Assembly: GCF_030167915.1 (NCBI RefSeq) | Contig: NZ_JARGNB010000001.1 | Span: 558,001 to 622,000 of the forward strand | DNA from: Aquabacterium humicola | GTDB taxonomy: Bacteria > Pseudomonadota > Gammaproteobacteria > Burkholderiales > Burkholderiaceae_C | Direction of reading: 5' to 3' | DNA length: 64,000 nt | Part shown: in pieces, positions 43,734 through 51,408 of the stretch | Numbering within the stretch: the stretch's first letter is position 1 | Layout: each line of letters starts with the position of its first letter | The notes under the pieces: generated by a model | Told to the model about the DNA's origin: nothing | What the model saw: the letters and a program-made list of their open reading frames with translations, nothing else | Database searches by the model: none | Made by a program: the position numbers and the translations under genes

Positions 43734-44072
43734 TCATTGCGCGAGGATCCAGCTCACGAGGTTCTTGATCTGCGCGTCGTCCTTGGACTTCACGGCGCCG
43801 TGCTCTTCCTCGGAGCCGTCGTCGAGCTTGACCTTGGTGGTCTTGGTGATCAGGTCGCGCAGCTTGCCTTCGCCTTCGGCCGTCTTGCCCTTGTACTTGG
43901 CGGAGGTCTTCTGGAACGACGGTCCCTTCTTCGACTTGTCGATGCCGTGGCATTTCATGCAGCCGCTGTCCTTGGCGAGCTTCTGCGCTGCATCGGCGTC
44001 CGGCGTGGCCTGCGCGGGATTCGCCAGCACGAGGGTCGTGGCCAGCATGGCCAGCAGGGCGGGGATCTTCAT
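43734..44072 (-). CDS. monoheme class I cytochrome c (copy 1)
   Basis: A 112-residue periplasmic cytochrome with signal peptide ending NPAQA and heme motif GCMKCHGIDKSKKGPSFQK. The methionine ligand is not obvious in the C-terminal part, which instead is acidic and lysine-rich (DDGSEEEHGAVKSKDDAQIK) and ends LVSWILAQ. It closely resembles the cytochrome at 46234-46593, so the two are paralogues. An FNR-like box precedes it. It could shuttle electrons from inner-membrane donors to MtrA. Confidence 0.9.
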   Translation of the reverse strand: MKIPALLAMLATTLVLANPAQATPDADAAQKLAKDSGCMKCHGIDKSKKGPSFQKTSAKYKGKTAEGEGKLRDLITKTTKVKLDDGSEEEHGAVKSKDDAQIKNLVSWILAQ

Positions 44073-44125
44073 GCATGTCTCCTTGCGGTCCTGGTCGAGT
44101 GTTCTCGCCGTGGTGGTGGTTTGGG

Positions 44126-44139
44126 TTGATGAATATCAG
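44126..44139 (-). promoter_or_regulatory. FNR-like box upstream of monoheme cytochrome and omc-mtr genes
   Basis: TTGATGAATATCAG matches TTGAT-N4-ATCAA in nine of ten positions. It lies 54 bases before the cytochrome start and overlaps the 3' end of the DUF2231 gene. Confidence 0.5.
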
Positions 44140-44741
44140 TCGGTGGTGCGGGCGACGGCGCGACCGTGGTGACGGCGCCTCACGAGCAGCGCGATCAGCG
44201 GCAGCCCGAGCGCACCGGCCGCGATCGCCGCCACCATCGGGTTCGGCACGTAGAAGGTGTCGTAGACGTTCCAGCCGAGGGCGTCGAACATCAGCGACAC
44301 GGCGGTCGGGTTGCCCGCGATGTGCCCGCCGACCGTGCCGGTCACCGTGACCAGCAGCGTGCCCAGGCCCGCCAGCGCCAGCATCAGCCAGCGGTTGCCG
44401 CCCTGCCAGGCGCTGTTCCCCAGCCGCCACACGGTGACGAGGAAGACGCTCCAGTAGGCGATCGACCAGGCGCCGGCCAGGATGTGGTTGCGGATCAGCG
44501 GCGAGGCGCTGGCGGCCGTCAGCGAGAAGATGAAGAAGCCGGCGGCGAACGCCGCGATGCCCGAGGCCACGCCCAGCGCGACCAGCAGCGGCAGCACGCG
44601 GCCCGCGGCGCTGGCGGTGGGGCCGTCGAACAGCGCGCGGAATACGACGACCAGCGACACCGTGGTCCAGATCGCCACGGGGAAGTGCACCAGCACCGCA
44701 TGGAACGGTGCCAGCAGGCGGATGAAGACCTCATAGTTCAT
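44136..44741 (-). CDS. DUF2231 membrane protein
   Basis: A 201-residue protein with four or five hydrophobic segments. The opening LAPFHAVLVHFPVAIWTTVS and later GTVGGHIAGNP are typical of DUF2231, where the histidines may bind heme. Function is not known. It overlaps the preceding EB_dh-like gene by 11 bases, suggesting the two form an inner-membrane unit. Confidence 0.85.
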   Translation of the reverse strand: MNYEVFIRLLAPFHAVLVHFPVAIWTTVSLVVVFRALFDGPTASAAGRVLPLLVALGVASGIAAFAAGFFIFSLTAASASPLIRNHILAGAWSIAYWSVFLVTVWRLGNSAWQGGNRWLMLALAGLGTLLVTVTGTVGGHIAGNPTAVSLMFDALGWNVYDTFYVPNPMVAAIAAGALGLPLIALLVRRRHHGRAVARTTD

Positions 44742-46152
44742 GCTGGGCTCCCGGTCGCGGCAGCAGGAGGTTCAGCGCGAGGCCGAAGCCGGCGATCAAG
44801 GCCAGTCCGGACACCAGCGTCGATACCCACTGGCGGAAGATCTCGTCGGCGAACACCGCCTCGACGCTGTAGTGCGAGAGTTGCTTCTCGCTGTGCCGGA
44901 ATTTCACCGGCACGCCCTTGTCGATGTACTTCGATCCGGCGTGCTTGGCGCTCGACAGCGTGGCCCACGCGATGCGGCCGGGGAAGAACAGCGTGACGTC
45001 GCTCCACGGCTGCTCCCACTTCGGCGCCTCGCCGGTGGGGATGTTGACGGCGTTGATCTGCGCCTCGCGGTCCAGCCCCAGCGTGGCCGGCAACGACACG
45101 TAATGAAAGCGGCTGCCGTCGGTGGTGCGGTGCAGGCCGAAGGCGATCGTGTAGACGCCCTTGTCGAGCATCGCCTTGTCCTCGTCCGGATGACCGGTGT
45201 TCAGCGCGCGTGTCAGCGTGACGTCGCGCAGGCCGTTGGCCCAGGTCGGCGTGCCGTGCACGGTGACGTCGCCGGCAGACCCTTCGCTGGGGCGCATCAC
45301 GCGGCGCGGGATGGTGTCGCCATCCTTCCACGCCTGCGCCGCATCGAACGCCACCGCGTCCTCCTGGCGCAGGTAGGTGTCGGCATCGGCGAGCTTGCCG
45401 CTGGTGACCTCGCTCCACGCCAGCGCGCGGCGGCCGCCGCTCTTCTTCGGGTCCAGCATCCAGCGCGGCTGCCCGGCCTTGTTGTCCCAGTTGGTCGAGA
45501 ACAGCACGCCGCGGCCGGTGTCGCTGTAGCGCGCCTCGGCGATCACGCCGTCGTCGGCCTTGCCGATCGGGTTGGTGCGGTTCATGTGCCACTGCCACAG
45601 GTCGACGAAGTAGCCGGCGGCGCGCAGCCGCGCGAGCTCCGGCTCGGGCACGACGGTCGACCAGTCGCCCGGGCGCTGCCGCGTCGACGGCAGGTACTTG
45701 CCGACCTCGCGCTGGCCCTTCTTCGCGCCCAGGTAGGGGTGCGCGGCGACCTCCTCCTCGCCCCCGTCGTCGCCGCTGGACCACATGCGCACGTTGGCCA
45801 TCACGTAGGCGCCGTAGCGGCCGAACTCGGGCACGCTGCCGTCGTCGATCATCATCGCGACGCGGTCCTCGTAGTCGCCCTCCGACTTGGCCTGGCCTTC
45901 GCGGATCCACTTGCCGCCCTCGTGGCGCAGCATGTCGACCTCGATGTTGCGCTTGGGCGTCGGCCAGCGGTAGCGCACCCAGATGCGCTGGCCGTCGAAC
46001 GCGGCCTTGACCTGCAGCGGCACCGTGCGCTCGGCGGGGATCTCGATGCCGCGGGCCGGGTCGTTGCGGATGATGCCGCGCCCGTGCGTGAGCCAGGCGG
46101 CGGTCAGCAGCGCAAAGAAGACCACGACGCAGCCGTACATCCAGCGTCTCAT
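44731..46152 (-). CDS. membrane-anchored ethylbenzene-dehydrogenase-gamma-like protein
   Basis: A 473-residue protein with an N-terminal helix (MYGCVVVFFALLTAAWL), a large periplasmic EB_dh domain (PLQVKAAFDGQRIWVRYRWP, MANVRMWSSGDD, FGLHRTTDGSRFHYVSLP) and a C-terminal helix (WVSTLVSGLALIAGFGLALN). Ethylbenzene dehydrogenase gamma binds heme b through Met and Lys. No CXXCH is present, so any heme would be noncovalent. It is one of two such proteins in the island; neither has a molybdopterin catalytic subunit nearby, so a role as an electron carrier is inferred. Confidence 0.8.
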   Translation of the reverse strand: MRRWMYGCVVVFFALLTAAWLTHGRGIIRNDPARGIEIPAERTVPLQVKAAFDGQRIWVRYRWPTPKRNIEVDMLRHEGGKWIREGQAKSEGDYEDRVAMMIDDGSVPEFGRYGAYVMANVRMWSSGDDGGEEEVAAHPYLGAKKGQREVGKYLPSTRQRPGDWSTVVPEPELARLRAAGYFVDLWQWHMNRTNPIGKADDGVIAEARYSDTGRGVLFSTNWDNKAGQPRWMLDPKKSGGRRALAWSEVTSGKLADADTYLRQEDAVAFDAAQAWKDGDTIPRRVMRPSEGSAGDVTVHGTPTWANGLRDVTLTRALNTGHPDEDKAMLDKGVYTIAFGLHRTTDGSRFHYVSLPATLGLDREAQINAVNIPTGEAPKWEQPWSDVTLFFPGRIAWATLSSAKHAGSKYIDKGVPVKFRHSEKQLSHYSVEAVFADEIFRQWVSTLVSGLALIAGFGLALNLLLPRPGAQHEL

Positions 46153-46233
46153 GATGGGGCTCCCGCGGGCCCGCGGCCCGGTTCCACCGACAGGGAATTC
46201 GCCCCTTCGGGCGGCCGTGCGGCGCTCACGATC

Positions 46234-46593
46234 TCACTGCGCCAGGATCCACTGCACCAGGTTGCGGATCTGTGCCGCGTCCTTGGTGTCGACGGTGTCG
46301 TGCTCCTCCTCGGTGCCGTCCGGAAACTTCACGCGCGGCGAGGTCGTCAGGTGGGTGATCAGCTTCTCCTCGGCGTCGGACTTGCCGCGGAACTTCGCGG
46401 CCGTCTTCTGGTACGACGGACCCTTCTTCGACTTGTCCGCCGCATGGCACTTGGTGCAGCCGCTGGCCTTGGCCAGTTTCTCCGCCGCGGCCGCATCGGG
46501 GGCGGCGGCGGCAGGCACCGCAAACGCACAACAACAGGCAAAGACAGCGGCCAGTGCGCCGAGGCCGCGGGGGGAAGGTGCCGTCGATGTCAT
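46234..46593 (-). CDS. monoheme class I cytochrome c (copy 2)
   Basis: A 119-residue periplasmic cytochrome. The signal peptide is unusually cysteine-rich (AAVFACCCAFAVPAAAA); the heme motif is SGCTKCHAADKSKKGPSYQK, nearly the same as in copy 1 at 43734-44072, and the C-terminus (AQIRNLVQWILAQ) also matches. It lies 34 bases after the nonaheme-cytochrome b gene, and is a likely acceptor for it. Confidence 0.9.
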   Translation of the reverse strand: MTSTAPSPRGLGALAAVFACCCAFAVPAAAAPDAAAAEKLAKASGCTKCHAADKSKKGPSYQKTAAKFRGKSDAEEKLITHLTTSPRVKFPDGTEEEHDTVDTKDAAQIRNLVQWILAQ

Positions 46594-46627
46594 GGTGGTC
46601 TCTCCATCTGAACCGCATGGATGACGG

Positions 46628-48553
46628 TCATGCGCCCATGCTGCGCAGGAATCCCTTGCCGATCAGGACCAGCAGCACGAGGCCGCAGCCGATCAGGAAG
46701 AAGCCGAGCGCGTGCGACGCCAGCGTCATCGGCCGCGACGGCGCGTCGACCAGGTGCTTGTGCAGCTCGCCGTTCTCGACCAGGCGGCGGTACTGCACGC
46801 CGTGCTCGCGCGCGAAGTGCTCGATCGGCATCGAGCCGGTGAACATCACCGGGTCGAACGGGAACTTGTCGGGCCGGAAGTGGTTGTTGAAGAAGTGCAC
46901 GGTGAACAGGAACACCGCGGCCAGGAACGCTTCTTCGCCGTGCGCGATGGTCGCGACGTTGAACACCCAGCCCGGCAGGACCTTCGCCGTGGCCTCGGGG
47001 AACCACATCATGAAGCCACTGACGCCGACGATCGTGACGCCCCAGAACGGCGCCCAGTAGTCGAACTTCTCCCAGTAGGTCCAGCGGTCGAAGATCGGGC
47101 GCGGGCCGCGGCCGACGAACCACTTGAACATCGCGACCACGTCCTTCAGGTCCTGCAGGTTCGGGATCAACGAGTCGGGGCCGAAGATCCTGAACGTGCG
47201 CCAGTTCCGCACCAGGTAGACCACGATGTAGACGAGGTGGATCACGAAGATCGCCGAGAAGACGATCGCCGAGACGCGGTGGATCAGCCCCGCGACCTTC
47301 GGGCCGCCGAGCGCGCGCACCACCACCGGCGCCCACTCGCTGCCGGCGTACATGAGCGTCATGCCGGTCAGCGTGAGCAGCATCAGGCTGACGGCGAACA
47401 GCAGGTGGCCCAGGCGCCACCACGCGTTGAAGCGGTGCACCGCCTTGCCGGGCGGCAGCCCCAGCGAGGAGACATCCACGTGCGGCGCGCGCTTGCCGTG
47501 GCGGCGGTCCTGGATCTCGCGGTACAGCCACATCAGCAGGTGCACCCAGAAGAACGCGAAGGTGCCCAGCAGCAGGCCGGCCATGAACTTGGTGGCCAGC
47601 CACACCTGTGGGTAGCGTTCGAAGTCGTGGCTGGTCGCGTGCGGCTGGAAGCTGACGAAGCCGGCGGTCGCCTGCTTGTGGCACTTCTGGCAGGTCTCGA
47701 GCCGGTTGTTCAGGTGGATCTTGGAGGTCGGGTCGTCCAGCTTCTTCACGGCATGGTTGTCGTGGCAGCTGAAGCACTGCGCGGTGTTCGTGTAACCCAG
47801 CGCGGTGACCTGGCCGTGGTAGGTGTCGGTGTAGGACTTGCCGCGTTCCTGGTGGCAGCCGATGCAGGCCTGCGTGGTGTGCAGCTTGGCCGATGGCTGC
47901 GACATGCGGTCGACGCCGTGCGGGTTGTGGCAGTCGGCGCAGATCGCGGCCTTGGCATCGCCCTTGGCGATCTTGGCCCCGTGCACCGAGCCCTGGTAGT
48001 CCTCGAGCTGCGTGTCGTGGCAGGTGCCGCAGGCGGCGGGCACGCCCAGGCGCCAGGCCGTGCGCTCAGGGCCCTCCTTCGGAATGCGGCGGAAGGCATG
48101 CGCGTTGTGACAGCCGGCGCAGGTGGCGTTGGCCTTGTCCGGCTCGTCGGTGTTGGGCTTCGAATGCACCGATCGCTTGTAGGCCTCGGCCTGGTCCAGC
48201 ACCAGTTTGACGTCCGGCCGCGACGCGTCGCGGCCATCCTTCTTCAGCTGCTCCCACAGGTTCTGGTGGCAGCTCACGCAGTCGGGCGGCGCCACGCCGG
48301 TCTTCTTGTGCGGCGTCTGGTTGTCGACGACGTCCTTGTGGCAGTCGTTGCATTCCAGGTAGGTGTGGGTGCTCCTGGCGAGCGCGGACTTGTGCACCGG
48401 CTTGAGCTCGCGCTTCTTGCCGTCTTCGCCGGTGGCCTGCAGCGTCTTGCTGCCGTCGTGGCAGTTCAGGCATGCGGCGCTCGTGCCATCGGCCGCCTGG
48501 ATGCCGGGCGCCGCGAGCAGGAAGACGAGCAGCGCGAGAATGCGGAAGTTCAT
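46628..48553 (-). CDS. nonaheme cytochrome c / cytochrome b fusion protein
   Basis: A 641-residue membrane protein. After a signal peptide (LALLVFLLAAPGIQA) nine CXXCH motifs follow in residues about 28-350 (CLNCH, CNDCH, CVSCH, CAGCH, CGTCH, CADCH, CIGCH, CFSCH, CQKCH). The C-terminal half is a cytochrome b561-like unit with four main helices (FMAGLLLGTFAFFWVHLLMW, GHLLFAVSLMLLTLTGMTLM, AIVFSAIFVIHLVYIVVYLV, AAVFLFTVHFFNNHF) and paired histidines. Such fusions can move electrons between the quinone pool and periplasmic carriers. ATGA overlap couples it to lutC, tying it to lactate oxidation. Confidence 0.88.
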   Translation of the reverse strand: MNFRILALLVFLLAAPGIQAADGTSAACLNCHDGSKTLQATGEDGKKRELKPVHKSALARSTHTYLECNDCHKDVVDNQTPHKKTGVAPPDCVSCHQNLWEQLKKDGRDASRPDVKLVLDQAEAYKRSVHSKPNTDEPDKANATCAGCHNAHAFRRIPKEGPERTAWRLGVPAACGTCHDTQLEDYQGSVHGAKIAKGDAKAAICADCHNPHGVDRMSQPSAKLHTTQACIGCHQERGKSYTDTYHGQVTALGYTNTAQCFSCHDNHAVKKLDDPTSKIHLNNRLETCQKCHKQATAGFVSFQPHATSHDFERYPQVWLATKFMAGLLLGTFAFFWVHLLMWLYREIQDRRHGKRAPHVDVSSLGLPPGKAVHRFNAWWRLGHLLFAVSLMLLTLTGMTLMYAGSEWAPVVVRALGGPKVAGLIHRVSAIVFSAIFVIHLVYIVVYLVRNWRTFRIFGPDSLIPNLQDLKDVVAMFKWFVGRGPRPIFDRWTYWEKFDYWAPFWGVTIVGVSGFMMWFPEATAKVLPGWVFNVATIAHGEEAFLAAVFLFTVHFFNNHFRPDKFPFDPVMFTGSMPIEHFAREHGVQYRRLVENGELHKHLVDAPSRPMTLASHALGFFLIGCGLVLLVLIGKGFLRSMGA

Positions 48554-49161
48554 CGAATGCCTCGTTGATTGTTCTGATGCGGCATCGCCACCACGGTGAG
48601 CGTGCGAATGCCTTGCGCGCCGCGGACCAGCACGCCCTCGATGTCCGCGGTGGCCGATGGGCCCGTCATCAGCGCCGCGTAGCCCGCGTCGAAGAACGCG
48701 CGCTCGCGGTAGGCGTGGTGCAGGTCGGGCAGGATGCAGGCCGGATCGAGCAGCACCACCAGGTGCTGCGACAGGAAGCCGAGCGCGTTGACGCCGAGCT
48801 CGCGTTCGCTCAGCGCCACCGAGCCCGTCTCGGCGATGCCGAAGGCCGCGCGCACGACGCCGACATCGACGTCGTCCAGCGTCGCCGGTGCCAGCGCCGG
48901 GTCGAGCCGGCGCGTGCCGCCGGCTTCCGGCACGGCCGAGCACATCACGCGGGCACCGGGGAAGGCATCGCGCAGCCAGGCGTCGAGCGACTGGCCCGGC
49001 GCGGGCGTGCCGACCGCGCCGCCCATGCGCGTGAGCGCGGCCGTGAACGCGTCCCACGGCGATGCCGCGGCGCGGTGGAAGTCGGGCAGCGCCGGCAGCG
49101 GCTCGGCCGGCGGCAGGTTCGCGCGGACGCGCGCCAGCACCAGGTCGCGGCTGCCGATCAT
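48550..49161 (-). CDS. lutC: L-lactate utilization protein LutC (LUD domain)
   Basis: A 203-residue LUD-domain protein. The motifs VVRAAFGIAETGSVALSE and LGFLSQHLVVLLDPACILPD are diagnostic. LutC acts with LutA and LutB in oxidising L-lactate to pyruvate. It overlaps lutB by four bases and the nonaheme cytochrome gene by four, so the four genes are translationally coupled. Confidence 0.9.
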   Translation of the reverse strand: MIGSRDLVLARVRANLPPAEPLPALPDFHRAAASPWDAFTAALTRMGGAVGTPAPGQSLDAWLRDAFPGARVMCSAVPEAGGTRRLDPALAPATLDDVDVGVVRAAFGIAETGSVALSERELGVNALGFLSQHLVVLLDPACILPDLHHAYRERAFFDAGYAALMTGPSATADIEGVLVRGAQGIRTLTVVAMPHQNNQRGIR

Positions 49162-50549
49162 GTCGGGCCTCCACGTGCCTTCAGGTACCACTGGCGGAAG
49201 GTCTGCGGCGGTGCGGCCGGCACTTCGCGCTGGCGCCCCCATGCGTTGAAGGGGTTGTAGACCAGCGATCGCGGCAGGTGGTCGATGCCGGCGGCCGCCG
49301 CTTCGACCGCGGCGCGGTACAGGCGCGGCCGCGCCAGGATCTTGCCGGCCACGCGCATCGCCTCGCGCTTGACCAGCGGCAGCTGGCGCCGCTCGGCGAT
49401 GACCTGGCGCCACTTGTAGATCTGCTCGTGGATGTTGATCTTCACCGGGCAGACGCTGGTGCAGCTGCCGTTGAGCGTGCTGGCGAACGGCAGCGCGCTG
49501 TACTTGCGCAGGTCGAAGGTCGGATCGATGATCACGCCGATCGGGCCCGAGTACGTTGCGCCATAGCTCAGGCCGCCGGAGCGCCGGTAGACCGGACAGG
49601 TGTTCATGCATGCGCCGCAGCGGATGCACTTCAGCGAGTACCAGAAGTCGGCCATGCCCAGCCGCTCCGACCGGCCGTTGTCGACGAGCACCACGTGCAG
49701 CTCGGTGCCCGGCCGCGGCGCGCGGAAGTGCGAGGTGATCTGTGTGATCGGCGACCCCAGCGCACTGCGCGACAGCATGCGCACGAAGACGCCCAGGTGC
49801 TCCAGCGTCGGGATCAGCTTTTCGATGCCGATCGAGGCGATGTGCAGCGGCGGCAGGTTGGCGCTCAGGTCGGCATTGCCCTCGTTGGTGCAGACCACGA
49901 AGCTGCCGGTCTCGGCGATCGCGAAGTTCGCGCCCGTCAGGCCGGCGCCGGCGGCCAGGTACGCGGGCCGCGTATGGCGGCGCTGGCTCTCGGCCAGGTA
50001 GGGCACGTCGTCGTTCTCCGGATCGGTGCCCAGCGCGGGGCCGATCGTGCGGCCGAAGACCGCGGCGACGTCGCCGCGCAGCTTGTGCACCGCCGGCACG
50101 ACGATGTGGCTGGGCGGTTCGTCGTCGAGCTGCTGGATGCGCTCGCCGAGGTCGGTCTCCATCACGGTGATGCCGCGCTGCTCGAGATACGGCCGCATCT
50201 CGCATTCGTCGGTCAGCATCGACTTGCTCTTGACCAGCAGCGTGACGCCGCGCTCGTCGAGCAGGCGGTGCACGATCTCGTTGTGCTCGGCCGCGTCGCG
50301 CGCCCAGTGCACGACGATGCCGTTGGCCTGCGCGTTGCGCTCGAACTGCTCCAGGTAGTCGGCCAGGTGCGTCAGCGTGTGCGCCTTGATCGCCGAGGCC
50401 AGCTCGCGCAGCGTCTCCCACTCCGGCAGGCCGTGCGCCTCGCGGTCGCGCTTGCCGCGCAGGTCCCACAGGCGCCGGTCGTGGAACGCGGCATGGCTGC
50501 TGGCCGCGATGAACGTCGACGACGCCTCGGCGTGGTCGACCCGCTTCAT
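49158..50549 (-). CDS. lutB: L-lactate utilization iron-sulfur protein LutB
   Basis: A 463-residue protein with a LUD domain (KSKSMLTDECEMRPYLEQRG, GANFAIAETGSFVVCTNEGN) followed by a ferredoxin-like region with KCIRCGACMNTCPVYRR and SCTSVCPVKINIHEQI, each binding a [4Fe-4S] cluster. The order LutA-LutB-LutC is standard. ATGA overlap with lutC and with lutA. Confidence 0.93.
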   Translation of the reverse strand: MKRVDHAEASSTFIAASSHAAFHDRRLWDLRGKRDREAHGLPEWETLRELASAIKAHTLTHLADYLEQFERNAQANGIVVHWARDAAEHNEIVHRLLDERGVTLLVKSKSMLTDECEMRPYLEQRGITVMETDLGERIQQLDDEPPSHIVVPAVHKLRGDVAAVFGRTIGPALGTDPENDDVPYLAESQRRHTRPAYLAAGAGLTGANFAIAETGSFVVCTNEGNADLSANLPPLHIASIGIEKLIPTLEHLGVFVRMLSRSALGSPITQITSHFRAPRPGTELHVVLVDNGRSERLGMADFWYSLKCIRCGACMNTCPVYRRSGGLSYGATYSGPIGVIIDPTFDLRKYSALPFASTLNGSCTSVCPVKINIHEQIYKWRQVIAERRQLPLVKREAMRVAGKILARPRLYRAAVEAAAAGIDHLPRSLVYNPFNAWGRQREVPAAPPQTFRQWYLKARGGPT

Positions 50550-51289
50550 GCCGGGTCCCCGTTCAGGACCTGCGCGATGTGCCGGAACTTCAGCGGCAGC
50601 CCGGCCCGCTCGGCGCAGCCCTTCTGGTGCATCAGGCAGGACATGTCCGGCGAGACGACGTAGTCGGCGCCGGCGTCGCGGTGGTCGGCCACCTTGTCAT
50701 GCCCCATGCGGCCGGACACGGGTTCCTCGAACACCGAGAACGTGCCGCCGAAGCCGCAGCATTCGTCGGGTCGCCGCGGTTCGACGAACTGGATGCCGCG
50801 CACCGACTCGAGCAAGGCGCGCGGCTTGTTCCAGCGCGGCTCGCCGATCTCCGAGCACTGCGCCTCGTTCAGCCCGCGCAGCGTGGCGCAACCGATGTGC
50901 AGGCCCACCTTGTGCGGGAATCGGGCCCAGGGGAACTCGCGCACCTCCAGCACGTCGTGCAGGAACTCCACCAACTCCCAGGTCCGTGCGCGCACCTGCG
51001 ACACCACCGGCGTCTGCTCGATCGCCGTCAGGTGCCTGCGCACGTGGTGCGCACAGCTGCCCGAAGGCGTGACGATGAAGTCGTGCGCCGCGAAGTTGCG
51101 CACGAAGAGCGCCTCGGCCCCGCGGGCATCCTCTTCGCAGCCGCTGTTGGCCATCGGCTGGCCGCAGCAGGTCTGGTCCAGCGGGTAGTCCACCTCGCAG
51201 CCAACGCGCTCGAGCAATTCGAGCGTGGCGATGCCGACCTCGGGGAAGAAGGCATCCACGTAGCAGGGGATGAACAGACCGACCTTCAT
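50546..51289 (-). CDS. lutA: L-lactate utilization protein LutA (CCG-domain Fe-S protein)
   Basis: A 247-residue protein with two CCG domains: DQTCCGQPMANSGCEEDA and PDECCGFGGTFSVFEEPVSG, with histidine and cysteine in SGSCAHHVRRH. It is cytoplasmic and works with LutBC in lactate oxidation; GlpC-like proteins share the motif, but the LutBC context settles the call. It lies 119 bases after the flavoprotein gene; the gap holds an inverted repeat (51385-51399). Confidence 0.93.
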   Translation of the reverse strand: MKVGLFIPCYVDAFFPEVGIATLELLERVGCEVDYPLDQTCCGQPMANSGCEEDARGAEALFVRNFAAHDFIVTPSGSCAHHVRRHLTAIEQTPVVSQVRARTWELVEFLHDVLEVREFPWARFPHKVGLHIGCATLRGLNEAQCSEIGEPRWNKPRALLESVRGIQFVEPRRPDECCGFGGTFSVFEEPVSGRMGHDKVADHRDAGADYVVSPDMSCLMHQKGCAERAGLPLKFRHIAQVLNGDPA

Positions 51290-51384
51290 CCGGAACTCCT
51301 GTGACGCCGGGACTGCGTTGCCGTTGGCCCCACACTGGCGTCGGGGTGATCCGACTGTCGGCTTGCAGGCGACACCGCACGTTG

Positions 51385-51399
51385 AGGTTTCGCAAACCT
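51385..51399. promoter_or_regulatory. Inverted repeat upstream of lutA
   Basis: AGGTTT-CGC-AAACCT lies 96 bases before the lutA start. It is part of TTGAGGTTTCGCAA, a poor FNR-box match (seven of ten), so it may be a site for another regulator, for instance of lactate use. Confidence 0.35.
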
Positions 51400-51408
51400 G
51401 CGCGGTGC

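Noticed and set aside
34128-46152. A molybdenum ethylbenzene- or dimethylsulfide-dehydrogenase operon
   Set aside because: Only gamma-like heme proteins are present; no molybdopterin alpha subunit, no four-cluster beta subunit and no delta chaperone is encoded in the window.
51382-51395. TTGAGGTTTCGCAA as a fifth FNR box
   Set aside because: Only seven of ten consensus positions match and the stronger signal there is an overlapping inverted repeat of another type.
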